DNA of 64,000 bases from an uncultured Porphyromonas sp. (GCA_905372565.1 CAJPPK010000005.1:21522-85521); one strand, 5' to 3'; counted from the first letter of the stretch, positions 8,090-17,250 are shown. The notes: generated by a model not told the origin, from the letters alone. Made by a program: numbers and translations.

Positions 8090-9436
8090 CTAGTTCAGCG
8101 TCGCTGAGCGGATGATCTCACAGACCGTAGGATGGGGGAAGACGATGCGAGAGAGCTCGGCGAGCTTCATCCCATGCTCCACGGCCATCACAGCAGGAAC
8201 GAGGATCTCAGACGAGCCATTGCCGAAGAGGTGGGCTCCGAGGATCACACCATCGGGTGAGGTGAGGAGCTTACAGAAGCCTCCCCCTCCTTCGTTCTCG
8301 ATGATGAAGCGCCCCGAGAGCGTCATGGGGACACGATGCACTTCGTAGGGAGTACCCGCAGCCTGTAGCTCCTGCTCTGTCCGCCCGACAGCCGCGATCT
8401 CTGGATCCGTATAGACGATACCCGGGATCGCCTGATAGCTCATCTTGTCCTCCACACCAGCGATATGGTGGACAGCTACTTGCCCCTCTCGTGCTGCTGT
8501 GTGGGCGAGCATGGAGGTGCCGTTGACATCCCCCACGGCGTAGAGGCCTGCTACATTGGTCTGCAGATGCTCATCGACGACGACAGCACCTCGGTTAAGC
8601 TCTACACCGAGAGCTTCTAGCCCTAGTCCCTCAGTGACCGCACGGCGACCGACACTCACGAGGAGCTTGTCGAAGGGGATCTCGATGTGCTCACCCTCAT
8701 GCTCTGCGATGACCTTGCCAGGCGCTACGGCAGTCACCTTCGTAGAGAGATGGAACTTCACCCCTCGCTTCTCGAAGCTCTTTTGTAGCTCTTCCGATAC
8801 CTCGCTGTCCATAGGCCCGAGGATCTTCGGGAGCATCTCCACGACGGTCACCTTCACCCCTAGCGTAGCGAAGAGGGAGACGAACTCCATGCCGATGACT
8901 CCACCGCCTAGGATGACGAGCTCCTCGGGGAGCTCACTGACCTCAAGGGCTTCGCGGGCTGTCCAGAAGTTTACTTCGCTTAGCCCAGGGATCGGAGGTA
9001 CGAAGGCCTGTGATCCGGTAGCTAGGATGACCTGCTTGGCGGTATAGGTAGCCTCGCCAGCCTGGATCTGGAAGCCCTCGCTGGTCTTGCCTACGAGGTG
9101 TGCTGTCTCGGTGACGACCTCTACGCCATGGTTCTGCAGGTTGAGGCGGATACCGGCGCCTAGCTTCTTGAGAATCTTGGTCTTACGAGCCATGACCTTG
9201 GCTAGCTCGTAGTCTGCCGAGGGGATAGCTAGTCCATACTTGCGTCCCTCACGAGCTTCGCTCAGGAGGTGGGCTGAGTGGAGGAGTGTCTTCGTCGGGA
9301 TACAGCCCTCATTGAGGCAGACCCCTCCGAGCTTGTTCTTCTCAAAGATGACGACCTGTAGGCCGTGAGCAGCTGCATGTTCGGCGGCGTCCGTACCCCC
9401 AGGGCCAGCGCCAATGATAGCGACATCGTAGTTCAT
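8090..9436 (-). CDS. lpdA: Dihydrolipoyl dehydrogenase (E3)
   Basis: 448 aa flavoprotein disulfide reductase. FAD-binding GAGPGG at 9-14, redox-active C40 and C45 (CLNEGCIPTKT), NAD-binding LGGGVIGMEF, and the C-terminal FPHPTVCEII with the catalytic His435-Glu440 pair: all key residues present. It reoxidises the lipoyl groups of 2-oxoacid dehydrogenase or glycine cleavage complexes. No lipoyl-bearing partner gene is adjacent, so which complex it serves is open. It follows fhs by 41 bp, which would suit a one-carbon/glycine cleavage role, but that is inference. Confidence 0.95.
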   Translation of the reverse strand: MNYDVAIIGAGPGGTDAAEHAAAHGLQVVIFEKNKLGGVCLNEGCIPTKTLLHSAHLLSEAREGRKYGLAIPSADYELAKVMARKTKILKKLGAGIRLNLQNHGVEVVTETAHLVGKTSEGFQIQAGEATYTAKQVILATGSQAFVPPIPGLSEVNFWTAREALEVSELPEELVILGGGVIGMEFVSLFATLGVKVTVVEMLPKILGPMDSEVSEELQKSFEKRGVKFHLSTKVTAVAPGKVIAEHEGEHIEIPFDKLLVSVGRRAVTEGLGLEALGVELNRGAVVVDEHLQTNVAGLYAVGDVNGTSMLAHTAAREGQVAVHHIAGVEDKMSYQAIPGIVYTDPEIAAVGRTEQELQAAGTPYEVHRVPMTLSGRFIIENEGGGGFCKLLTSPDGVILGAHLFGNGSSEILVPAVMAVEHGMKLAELSRIVFPHPTVCEIIRSATLN

Positions 9437-9477
9437 GTGTAGTGCGCGTAAAGTATGTAGGATGAAATGTGAATTAG

Positions 9478-11151
9478 CTAGCTCAGCCCCTCGATATACC
9501 CCTCGACGAAGTCAATCATCTGGGCTTGAGGTACCTTGGGGAGACCAGGCATGCGGAGTAGAGGCCCGAGGACGAGGACGATCATCTCTGCTCCAGCATT
9601 GATGACCACCTCACGTACCTCCATGTCGAAGTCACGCACACTACCGTAGGCCGTGGGATCTTCGCTGAAGGAATACTGGGTCTTGGCTACGCAGATCGGG
9701 AAGCGATCGAAGCCGTAGCGATGGATGCGATCCAGCTGCTTCTGTGCCTTCGCTGAGAAGGTGATCTGCTTCGCTCCATAGATCGTGCGTGCGAGCTGGG
9801 TCGCTTTCTCCTCGATCGTCGCCTCGAGAGGATAGGTGAACCGGAGAGGCTGGGAGGGCTTCTCGTCGATCGTCTGGATGACGAGGCGTGCTAGAGCTTC
9901 TGCTCCTGCACCTCCTTCCCCAAAGGCGGTATTGACCGCAAAGCCTACTCCTCGCTGCTCGCAGTGTGCACGTACGAGCTCGATCTCTTCGTCGGTGTCT
10001 GTGGCGAAGCGGTTAAAGGCCACGATGACCGTCTGCCCAAAGCCTTGGAGATTATCGATATGGCGATCCAGGTTGGATAAGCCCTGACGGACACCTTCTA
10101 GGCTAGGAGCCTTGAGCTCCTTCTCCCCGATACCGCCGTGCATCTTTAGCCCACCGAGTGTCGCTACGAGTACCGTCAGTGCAGGCTGGAGACCAGCGGT
10201 GCGACACTTGATGTTGTAGAACTTCTCTGCCCCTAGGTCCGCTCCGAAGCCAGCCTCCGTGATCGTGTACTCGGAGTGCGAGAGAGCTAGTCGAGTGGCT
10301 AGGATAGAGTTGCATCCATGGGCGATGTTAGCAAAGGGACCTCCGTGGATGAAGGCAGGGGTATGCTCGGTCGTCTGTGCTAGGTTCGGCTTCAGAGCAT
10401 CTAGGAGCAGGACGGTGATCGCCCCTGCTATGCCGAGATCCTTGACCGTGAAGGGTTCACCCGTGGCTGTGTAGCCTAGGAGGATCTGCTCGATACGTCG
10501 ACGGAGATCCTCTACCGAGGTCGACAGACAGAGGATAGCCATGATCTCACTTGCGGGGGTGATGTCAAAGCCTGACTCCGCAGGGATGCCATTGAGGGAT
10601 CCCCCAAGCCCTGTGACGATGGAGCGTAGAGCTCGGTCATTGACGTCCAGCACACGCTTCCAGAGTACCTCGCTGAGCTTCTTCTCGGAGTCAAAGCGGT
10701 GCTGGTAGATGTAGTTATCCAGCAGTGCCGAGATCATGTTATGAGCACTGGTGATCGCATGGAAGTCTCCTGTGAAGTGGAGGTTGATTTTCTCCATAGG
10801 GAGGACTTGGGCATACCCGCCACCTGCAGCTCCTCCCTTCATACCGAAGCAGGGACCTAGCGAGGGCTCTCGTAGGGCGACGACAGCTCGTCTGCCGAGT
10901 CGGTTCATCCCAAGGGCTAGGCCGATAGATACTGTTGTCTTGCCGATGCCAGCCTTGGTCGGGGTGATGGCGGTCACGAGGATGAGCTTCCCTTCTGGGC
11001 GAGGTGTCTTGGGAGAGACTTCACTGAGCTCGACCTTGGCGAGGTACTTCCCGTGGTGCTCAAGTTGCTCTAGAGGAATACCTGCTTGGCTAGCGATCTT
11101 GTCGATGGGCTCCAAGGCGATCGAGCGAGCAATTTCTATATCAGTCTTCAT
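9478..11151 (-). CDS. fhs: Formate--tetrahydrofolate ligase
   Basis: 557 aa from the ATG at 11151 (MKTDIEIARSIALEPI), the usual family length; the longer upstream frame lacks homology and is rejected. ATP-binding loop TPTKAGIGKTT at 63-73, where most homologues have Glu in place of this Ile. The signatures REPSLGPCFGMKGGAAGGG and NLHFTGDFHAIT are intact. The enzyme makes 10-formyl-THF from formate, ATP and THF, feeding purine and fMet synthesis. It is encoded just upstream of lpdA on the same strand. Confidence 0.96.
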   Translation of the reverse strand: MKTDIEIARSIALEPIDKIASQAGIPLEQLEHHGKYLAKVELSEVSPKTPRPEGKLILVTAITPTKAGIGKTTVSIGLALGMNRLGRRAVVALREPSLGPCFGMKGGAAGGGYAQVLPMEKINLHFTGDFHAITSAHNMISALLDNYIYQHRFDSEKKLSEVLWKRVLDVNDRALRSIVTGLGGSLNGIPAESGFDITPASEIMAILCLSTSVEDLRRRIEQILLGYTATGEPFTVKDLGIAGAITVLLLDALKPNLAQTTEHTPAFIHGGPFANIAHGCNSILATRLALSHSEYTITEAGFGADLGAEKFYNIKCRTAGLQPALTVLVATLGGLKMHGGIGEKELKAPSLEGVRQGLSNLDRHIDNLQGFGQTVIVAFNRFATDTDEEIELVRAHCEQRGVGFAVNTAFGEGGAGAEALARLVIQTIDEKPSQPLRFTYPLEATIEEKATQLARTIYGAKQITFSAKAQKQLDRIHRYGFDRFPICVAKTQYSFSEDPTAYGSVRDFDMEVREVVINAGAEMIVLVLGPLLRMPGLPKVPQAQMIDFVEGYIEGLS

Positions 11152-11217
11152 AGGACGAGACGGAGTAAGAGGGTAAAGAGATGGATAGACGTGTGATAGG
11201 GAGAAGAGGGAAAAAGC

Positions 11218-11259
11218 CACGGAGCTACCTCGGGAAGTCATTCCTAGGGTAGCTCCGTG
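11218..11259 (-). terminator. Terminator after the M3 peptidase gene
   Basis: 12-bp perfect stem CACGGAGCTACC / GGTAGCTCCGTG with an 18-nt loop; on the minus strand it runs into GGCTTTTTCCC. Confidence 0.85.
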
Positions 11260-11285
11260 CTCATCATTGATGTGAAGTCGTGGGG

Positions 11286-13403
11286 TTAGTTCGCTAGACC
11301 GCGTGCCTTCAGTAGGCTTTGCATATTCGGGCTGTCGAGGCCAGTGAACTCTCGGAAGAATTCTCCTACGGGACGGGTGTTGCCACGAGAGAGGACTAGC
11401 TTGCGGAAGCGCTCCCCATTCTCTCTCGTCATCCCGCCGTGTGCGACGAACCAATCATAGATATTGTCGTTCATCACCTCTGTCCAGAGATAGGAGTAGT
11501 ATCCCGAGGCATATCCACCACCGAAGACGTGTAGATAGTAGGCCGAGCGATAGCGTGGAGGGACGAGGGAGAAGGTGACGCCTACCTGATTTAATGATTG
11601 CTGCTCGAAGGCATCTACATTGCTAACCGATTCGCTTGAAGGGAGGATCCCCCAGCCCATATCAATCGCTACAGCTGCGAGGTTTTCCCCGAGGGCATAG
11701 GACTGGCCGAAGTTAGCAGAGGCCTTGAGCTTGTCTATAAGTGCCTGAGGCATGGGCTCGCCGGTCTTGTAGTGGCGAGCGTAATGGCTCAGTACAAGCG
11801 AGTCGGTCATCCAGTGTTCGTTGAACTGCGAGGGCATCTCGACGAAGTCTCGTGGGGTGTTAGTCCCCGAGAGTGTCTGGTACTTCTGAGAAGCGAAGAG
11901 TCCATGGAGGGCGTGACCGAACTCATGGAACATCGTCTCTACGTTATCACTCGTCAGGAAGGCAGGCTGTCCCTTCTGGGCTGGAGGGGTGAAGTTGCAG
12001 ACATTGTAGATCACCGGCTTGGTGCCGAAGAGCGTGCTCTGCTGGACGAAGTTAGACATCCAAGCTCCACCGGTCTTCGTGGGGCGTCGGAAGAAGTCTG
12101 TATAGAAGAGTGCCATCGAGCTACCATCTGCATCGAAGACCTCCCAAACCTTTACTCCATCTGCATAGACGGGCAGGTCAGTGCGGGGCTTGAAGGTCAA
12201 GCCATAGAGCTTATTCGCTGCGAAGAAGACCCCGTTTTCGAGGACGCTGTCGAGGACGAAGTAGGGCTTAAGGTCTGCTTCGTTTAGGTCGAACTTGACC
12301 TTCTTAAGACGCTCTGCATAGTAGTCCCAGTCCCAAGCCTCGAGCTTGAAGTCAGGGCCTTCGCTCTTCCGTGCGAACTCTTCCAGCTCGTGAGCTTCCT
12401 CGGAAGCCTTCTGGAGATAGGCAGGAGCTAGCTGAGAGATTAGCCCGAGGACGGCTTCGGGTTTGCCTGCCATCTGATCCTCTAGTGCCCAAGCAGCGAA
12501 GTTGGGGTAGCCTAGGAGCTCGGCCTTCTCAGCACGTAGCTTGGCGATGCGAAGGATAGTAGGGTGAGTGTTGACTGTGGAGTCTCCTGTGGAGCATCTG
12601 TTTAGAGAAGCCTTGAGGACACGCTCACGCAGAGTACGATTGTTTAGGTGCTTGAGGTACTCGGGGCGAGTCGTATTCGTCTGCTCGAGGAGCCACTTGC
12701 CGGCCTTGCCAGCTTGCTTAGCCGCCTCGGCAGCGGAAGCGATCTCTTCCTCGGAGAGGCCATCGAGCTCTGCCTTATCTTCGACGAGTACTGCGGCAGC
12801 CTTCGTGCCAGCGTTCACCTGATTGATGAAGCGAGTCTGGAGGACGGAGATCTCGGTGTTGAGGTTCTTGAGCTTCTCCTTGTTCTCGGGGGAGAGCAAG
12901 GCGCCCTCATGGACGAAGTTCTGATAGAGGAGCTCCGTTAGGCGCAGGTCTTCTCCGGAGAGCTTGGCGCGATTCTCGTAGACAGCCTTGATGCGAGAGA
13001 AGAGCTTGTCGTTGAGGAGAATGCCATCTTGGTGCGCTGAGAGCTTGGGGGTGATCTCTTCTTCGACCTCCTTGATGGCATCGGTCGCCTCTGCGCCTGC
13101 GAGGGCGGAGAAGATCGAGATCGTTCGGTCGAGGAGTCGGCCAGACTTCTCGTAGGCGAGGATCGTGTTCTCGAAGGTTGGTGCTTCGGGATTGTTCGTG
13201 ATGCTGTCTATCTCGATGAGCTGCTCCTTCATCCCCAGCTCGAAGGCAGGCAGGAAGTGCTCTGGTCGGATCTTGTCAAAGGGGGGCGCTTGGTAGTCAA
13301 GCTGGCTTACCTCCAGCAGAGGATTGGTGCTCTGATCCTTGCTGTGGCAGGCGGTGAGTGTCGTCATAGCGAGGAGGCTAAGGGTGACAAAGAGGCGTTT
13401 CAT
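11286..13403 (-). CDS. M3-family zinc metallopeptidase (peptidyl-dipeptidase Dcp-like), lipoprotein
   Basis: 705 aa from the ATG at 13403, chosen because MKRLFVTLSLLAMTTLTAC is a lipoprotein signal; the longer frame adds 25 residues before it. The zinc site HEFGH is at 493-497 with the third ligand in TPRDFVEMPSQ, and the M3 helix ENLAAVAIDMGWG follows. The family cleaves short peptides; Dcp removes C-terminal dipeptides. A lipid anchor suggests a periplasmic or outer-membrane peptide-scavenging role in an amino-acid fermenter. It ends in a strong terminator and lies downstream of pncA. Confidence 0.92.
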   Translation of the reverse strand: MKRLFVTLSLLAMTTLTACHSKDQSTNPLLEVSQLDYQAPPFDKIRPEHFLPAFELGMKEQLIEIDSITNNPEAPTFENTILAYEKSGRLLDRTISIFSALAGAEATDAIKEVEEEITPKLSAHQDGILLNDKLFSRIKAVYENRAKLSGEDLRLTELLYQNFVHEGALLSPENKEKLKNLNTEISVLQTRFINQVNAGTKAAAVLVEDKAELDGLSEEEIASAAEAAKQAGKAGKWLLEQTNTTRPEYLKHLNNRTLRERVLKASLNRCSTGDSTVNTHPTILRIAKLRAEKAELLGYPNFAAWALEDQMAGKPEAVLGLISQLAPAYLQKASEEAHELEEFARKSEGPDFKLEAWDWDYYAERLKKVKFDLNEADLKPYFVLDSVLENGVFFAANKLYGLTFKPRTDLPVYADGVKVWEVFDADGSSMALFYTDFFRRPTKTGGAWMSNFVQQSTLFGTKPVIYNVCNFTPPAQKGQPAFLTSDNVETMFHEFGHALHGLFASQKYQTLSGTNTPRDFVEMPSQFNEHWMTDSLVLSHYARHYKTGEPMPQALIDKLKASANFGQSYALGENLAAVAIDMGWGILPSSESVSNVDAFEQQSLNQVGVTFSLVPPRYRSAYYLHVFGGGYASGYYSYLWTEVMNDNIYDWFVAHGGMTRENGERFRKLVLSRGNTRPVGEFFREFTGLDSPNMQSLLKARGLAN

Positions 13404-13455
13404 AGTGACGTATAGTTGGGTGAGTAAGTCTTGGCTGAAGCCTTCGAGTGAGAGA

Positions 13456-13971
13456 CTAGAGGAGCGGATGAGGCTCACCGATCCAAGCGATGCCCTGGTC
13501 GATGGTGCGGATCTCTGTCGTCGGTAGCTGGCGACGTAGATCAGCGATGGTAGCTCTCACGCAGTAGTCGCCGGCTAGACCTGCTACGTCGATGCGCATA
13601 GCATGCATGAGAGGGTCGGGGACTGCATCTTGGAAGGCGCTGTAGGCATCCTTCTGGCGGGTCATCGCCTTGGGGATGAAGAGTACATTGTGCCCAGAGC
13701 GCTTGAGCTCCATGACGACATCAGCTAGAGGGGGATAGAGGGCTGCGCCAGAGGTGAAGCGGACGCAGTGTACGGGCCACTCTCCACCTTGGGGGATGAA
13801 GCTACAGTGGTCTGCAGGGTGCTGATCTAGGGTAACTACGATCATGTCGTAGTCCTCCTGATGCTCCTTCGTCCAGGCAGTGATATAGTCCATAGCTGGG
13901 ATAGCGCCAGGGACGGCTAGACTCCCCGTGATGAAGTCATTCTGAGGATCTACGATCAATAGGATATTCAT
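13456..13971 (-). CDS. pncA: Nicotinamidase/pyrazinamidase
   Basis: 171 aa cysteine hydrolase converting nicotinamide to nicotinate for NAD salvage. Catalytic Asp8 in LIVDPQNDF, metal-binding DQHPADH, a lysine in FIPKAM, and the nucleophilic Cys in VAGLAGDYCVRATIADL are all visible. Somewhat shorter than the typical 180-210 aa. The gap to the M3 peptidase start is 52 bp with no terminator seen. Confidence 0.93.
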   Translation of the reverse strand: MNILLIVDPQNDFITGSLAVPGAIPAMDYITAWTKEHQEDYDMIVVTLDQHPADHCSFIPQGGEWPVHCVRFTSGAALYPPLADVVMELKRSGHNVLFIPKAMTRQKDAYSAFQDAVPDPLMHAMRIDVAGLAGDYCVRATIADLRRQLPTTEIRTIDQGIAWIGEPHPLL

Positions 13972-14006
13972 AAGGTCAAAGTGTGTGGGGTGTGGTAGGG
14001 AAAAGA

Positions 14007-14056
14007 GCGCGGGCTACCCGCTGGCTGCGTAGGCAACGAGAAGGTAGCCCGTGCGC
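14007..14056 (-). terminator. Terminator after carboxyspermidine dehydrogenase gene
   Basis: Stem GGGCTACC / GGTAGCCC extended by GCGC pairs with one bulge, loop about 24 nt; minus-strand exit is CTCTTTTCCC. Confidence 0.75.
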
Positions 14057-14109
14057 TGAGGACTAGGTGATGTGTAGCTGTGTCCCTGAGGGACTCGGGA
14101 TGAGGAGGC

Positions 14110-15303
14110 TTAAAGTTCTAGGTCGAGACCAAACTCTTCATGCCAAGGAAGCCCCTGCTTCATGAGCTGCTCCATGAATGGATCTGGATCGAACTCCTCG
14201 ACATTGTACACCCCAGGCTTGCGCCAGAGTCCCTTGAAGAACATCAGTGCGCCGATCGTAGCAGGTACCCCCGTGGTATAGCTGACACCCTGAGCGCCTG
14301 TCTCCTGGAAGGCAGCCTGGTGGCTACAGTTGTTCCAGACATAGTAGGTCTTCTCCTGACCGTCCTTGACGCCACGGATGCGACAGCCGATGCTCGTCTC
14401 GCCCGTATAGTTCTCGCCGAGCTCTCCTGGGTTAGGTAGGATAGCCTTGAGGAACTGAATGGGGACGATCTCCATGCCGTTGTAGAGTACGGGGTCGATA
14501 CGAGTGATCCCGATGTTCTGCATCACACGCAGGTGGGTCAGGTATTCCTGCCCGAAGGTCATCCAGAAGCGTGCACGTCGGATCGATGGGAAGTTCTTCA
14601 CCAGAGACTCCAGCTCCTCGTGGTAGAGGAGGTAGGACTCACGTACCCCGATGTTGGGGTAGGTCAGTGCCTTGTGGATCTCCTGAGGCTCGGTCTCTAC
14701 CCACTGGCCGTTTTCGTAGTACTTCCCCTTCTGGGTGATCTCACGGATGTTGATCTCGGGGTTGAAGTTGGTAGCGAAGGCCTTGTGGTGGTCACCACCA
14801 TTGCAGTCTACGATGTCGAGGTAGTGGATCTCGTCGAAGTGGTGCTTCGCAGCATAAGCCGTGAATACCCCCGTGACCCCTGGGTCGAAGCCACAGCCTA
14901 GGATAGCGGTCAGTCCAGCCTCCTCGAAGCGCTGCTTATATGCCCACTGCCAGCTGTACTCAAACTTGGCTTCGTCCAGTGGCTCGTAGTTCGCCGTGTC
15001 GAGGTAGTTCACTCCCGCCTCTAGGCAGGCATCCATGATATGGAGGTCCTGATAGGGGAGGGCGACATTGATGACCAGCTCAGGCTTGAAGGACTTCATC
15101 AGCGCCACGAGCTCGGGGACGTTATCGGCGTCCACGGCAGCGGTCTGTATCTTGACGTTCTTGATCTCTGAGGCGATCTTGTCGCACTTGCTCTTGGTGC
15201 GGCTAGCGAGCATAATGTCGGTGAAGACATCACTGTTCTGTGCCACCTTCTTGGCCACTACCGTACCGACACCGCCGGCACCGATAATGAGGACTCTTCC
15301 CAT
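14110..15303 (-). CDS. Carboxy(nor)spermidine dehydrogenase, saccharopine dehydrogenase family
   Basis: 397 aa. N-terminal Rossmann fold IIGAGGVGTVVAKK with saccharopine-dehydrogenase architecture. CGFDPGVTGVFTAYA and the long central domain match the carboxynorspermidine/carboxyspermidine dehydrogenase branch, which reductively condenses aspartate semialdehyde with putrescine or diaminopropane. The decarboxylase for the next step (nspC) is encoded at 6611-7759 in a separate transcript. Both genes have a Family 1 repeat upstream. A lysine-pathway saccharopine reductase is the alternative but is less likely given nspC. Confidence 0.85.
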   Translation of the reverse strand: MGRVLIIGAGGVGTVVAKKVAQNSDVFTDIMLASRTKSKCDKIASEIKNVKIQTAAVDADNVPELVALMKSFKPELVINVALPYQDLHIMDACLEAGVNYLDTANYEPLDEAKFEYSWQWAYKQRFEEAGLTAILGCGFDPGVTGVFTAYAAKHHFDEIHYLDIVDCNGGDHHKAFATNFNPEINIREITQKGKYYENGQWVETEPQEIHKALTYPNIGVRESYLLYHEELESLVKNFPSIRRARFWMTFGQEYLTHLRVMQNIGITRIDPVLYNGMEIVPIQFLKAILPNPGELGENYTGETSIGCRIRGVKDGQEKTYYVWNNCSHQAAFQETGAQGVSYTTGVPATIGALMFFKGLWRKPGVYNVEEFDPDPFMEQLMKQGLPWHEEFGLDLEL

Positions 15304-15394
15304 AGGCTTTATTACTGTCTATTATGTTAGATGGGTTCGTGATACACTTGTCGGCTAGGAGCCGTTCACACCACCCCTAAGGGGATAGCTACGA

Positions 15395-15402
15395 CAAAGA
15401 TA
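15395..15402 (-). promoter_or_regulatory. -7 promoter box for carboxyspermidine dehydrogenase
   Basis: TATCTTTG on the minus strand, about 90 nt before the ATG. Confidence 0.7.
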
Positions 15403-15566
15403 CAAATTCTCTGTCTTCTCTTTCCTTGCTTCCTAGATCCTTAGCCTGGGTGGAGCGTGGAGGAGAGCTCAGACCTACTAGGCTGGTCGTATGGGTGAGG
15501 AGGGGGTGGGTGATGGACTATCCGATGATGATCTAGGAAGAGCTCTGTAGGGGGAGACCCCTTTTA

Positions 15567-15663
15567 CCAACTAGTAGGCACTACTGATGCCCCTCGGGTG
15601 GCACTACTGTTGCCCCTTAAGAGGCACTACTGTTGCCCCTTTTGTGTTACTACTGATGCCTCC
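15567..15663 (+). repeat. Family 1 repeat, locus B: leader plus four 23-bp units
   Basis: Same leader CCAACTAGTA (15567-15576) as locus A, then units at 15577, 15600, 15623 and 15646, all 23 bp apart. Three begin GGCACTACTG, the last GTTACTACTGATGCC. It lies between the divergent promoters of the carboxyspermidine dehydrogenase gene and rplS. Confidence 0.92.
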
Positions 15664-15726
15664 TAGGATGAAGCGAGGGGGAGGCTGTGGTGGTAGACTT
15701 GGTATGGGCATTGGGGATCTTTTTTG

Positions 15727-15734
15727 TATCTTTG
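15727..15734 (+). promoter_or_regulatory. -7 promoter box for rplS
   Basis: TATCTTTG, preceded by a T-run; about 103 nt to the rplS ATG, room for a leader. Confidence 0.75.
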
Positions 15735-15837
15735 TCCCGCTTTGCGTAATCTCTGTCAGGAAGATATGCTGTATCGAGTGTGGCCTGAGTACATTGCGTT
15801 TAGTGTAGTACTAATCAAATAAGCTATAAAGACTCAA

Positions 15838-16197
15838 ATGGACTTTATTAAGATCGTCAACGAGGCCTTCGCCACGGGCAAGAGCCATCCTTCTTTCCGC
15901 AGCGGTGATACGATCACCATCGACTACCGTATCACGGAAGGTAACAAGGAGCGTATCCAGCGCTATCGTGGTGTCGTCATCCGCATCAGCGGTCACGGCG
16001 ACAAGAAGCGCTTCACCGTGCGTAAGATCTCTGAAGGTGTCGGTGTAGAGCGTATCTTCACCTACGAAAGCCCCTTCATCGAAAAGATCACTGTCGAGAA
16101 GTTCGGTAAGGTACGTCGTGCTAAGCTCTACTACCTCCGTGCCCTCACCGGTAAGAAGGCTCGTATCAAGGAGCGTCGTGTCATCACTGAAAAGTAG
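15838..16197 (+). CDS. rplS: 50S ribosomal protein L19
   Basis: 119 aa, close to the usual 115-120. Family motifs: FRSGDTITIDYRITEGNKERIQ, YRGVVI, FTVRKISEGVGVERIFTYESPFIEKI and the basic LYYLRALTGKKARIKER end. It is a component of the large subunit at the 30S-50S interface. Codon choice is strongly biased to C-ending and GTA/CGT codons, as expected for high expression. Single-gene unit here. Confidence 0.98.
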   Translation: MDFIKIVNEAFATGKSHPSFRSGDTITIDYRITEGNKERIQRYRGVVIRISGHGDKKRFTVRKISEGVGVERIFTYESPFIEKITVEKFGKVRRAKLYYLRALTGKKARIKERRVITEK

Positions 16198-16337
16198 TCA
16201 CTCGCTCTGAGTACACTACGTACTCTATCCGACTCTATAGTAGCCTCACCATCGCTTCCTCCGTGGGACGATCGGTGGGGCTATTATATCTCCCTAGCGA
16301 CCATCCTTTATTCATAATATATCATATATCATATCAC

Positions 16338-17237
16338 GTGAACATCAAGTACGCATTCATAGCCCTAGGACTCGCATCTCTAGGCTTGTCCTCCTGCGAT
16401 GATCCCATCGCACGGAAGGAGTTTGAGATCGCCTCGAAGGATCATAGCCGAAGAGGCGTCATCGTCACGACCAAGGAGTTTACATTCACCGACTGGAGTA
16501 GCCGAGGGAAATACTCCCTCCCCAAGGCGGACTCGATTTCCGAAGATGCGGGACACTACTGGGTGTCGGCAAGTAACGACGGCTTCTTCGTCATCCCTAG
16601 TTTCCTTCGTCCAGGGAATGAGCCTCCCGTGATTCCCTACCTCGATGAGGCTAAGAAGCCTGTCGCCGTACATATCCGCTCGATCAAGGGAGCACGCTTC
16701 TTTGGACTAGGGACAAACCTCATCGCTGGAGCCTTCTTCTCAGGGCAAGTCGCTACGAGTTCGCTCGCCAGCAAGCCTCTTGCCTCCACGCTCTTCGGTC
16801 AGCCTTATGCTACGGGAATTCCCCAAGAGCTAGAGTTCGTCTATCAGTACAAGGCTGGTGCAAAGGTGATCCATGGCGAGGGGAAGAATGTCGAGCTGCC
16901 AGCCCAGGATAAGGGCTCCGTCTCCGCTGTCTTCTACGAGGTGACAGACGATGCAGCCTTCCTCAACGGGACGAACCTACAGACCGACTCTCGTATCATC
17001 GCTAAGGGATATGTGGAGCTGGAGCCTACCGAAGGTAGCGACTGGGTGACCTATAAGCTCCCCCTGGAGGTCGTCAACCAAGAGCGAGATAAAGCCATTG
17101 ATCTGACCACGAAGAAGTATCGCCTAGCGCTCGTCTTCTCCTCCAGCTATCGTGGAGCTGAATATATCGGAGCGGTCGGTAGCGAACTTCTCCTAAAGAA
17201 GGTGACGATCAAGGATCGTCCACGTCTCAAGAACTAA
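16338..17237 (+). CDS. PCMD-domain lipoprotein
   Basis: 299 aa if the GTG at 16338 is the start, chosen because it is followed directly by a lipoprotein signal (NIKYAFIALGLASLGLSSC); the longer frame from 16263 adds an unlikely extension. The C-terminal half ends YRLALVFSSSYRGAEYIGAVGSELLLKKVTI, matching the end of the PCMD (putative carbohydrate metabolism) domain of Bacteroidetes surface lipoproteins. Function is unknown; the fold suggests glycan binding. A beta-barrel protein gene follows 13 bp later, so the two probably form a pair. Confidence 0.75.
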   Translation: MNIKYAFIALGLASLGLSSCDDPIARKEFEIASKDHSRRGVIVTTKEFTFTDWSSRGKYSLPKADSISEDAGHYWVSASNDGFFVIPSFLRPGNEPPVIPYLDEAKKPVAVHIRSIKGARFFGLGTNLIAGAFFSGQVATSSLASKPLASTLFGQPYATGIPQELEFVYQYKAGAKVIHGEGKNVELPAQDKGSVSAVFYEVTDDAAFLNGTNLQTDSRIIAKGYVELEPTEGSDWVTYKLPLEVVNQERDKAIDLTTKKYRLALVFSSSYRGAEYIGAVGSELLLKKVTIKDRPRLKN

Positions 17238-17250
17238 GGTGCTACTAAGT

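Larger units (their letters stand above)
15304..15837. other. Divergent intergenic region between carboxyspermidine dehydrogenase and rplS
   Basis: Contains the minus-strand promoter (15395-15402), about 160 bp without recognised features, the Family 1 repeat (15567-15663), and the plus-strand rplS promoter (15727-15734) with a leader of about 100 nt. No gene is supported. Confidence 0.85.

Noticed and set aside
11152..11454. N-terminal extension of the fhs frame
   Set aside because: It spans the M3 peptidase terminator and overlaps that gene; homologues start at MKTDIEIARS.
15587..15808. Open frame over the second Family 1 repeat
   Set aside because: Same repeat-derived peptide, and it runs across the rplS promoter.
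15304..15837. tRNA or riboswitch in the intergenic region
   Set aside because: No T-arm GGTTCRANYCC-type sequence or cloverleaf pattern; the structure present is accounted for by repeats and promoters.
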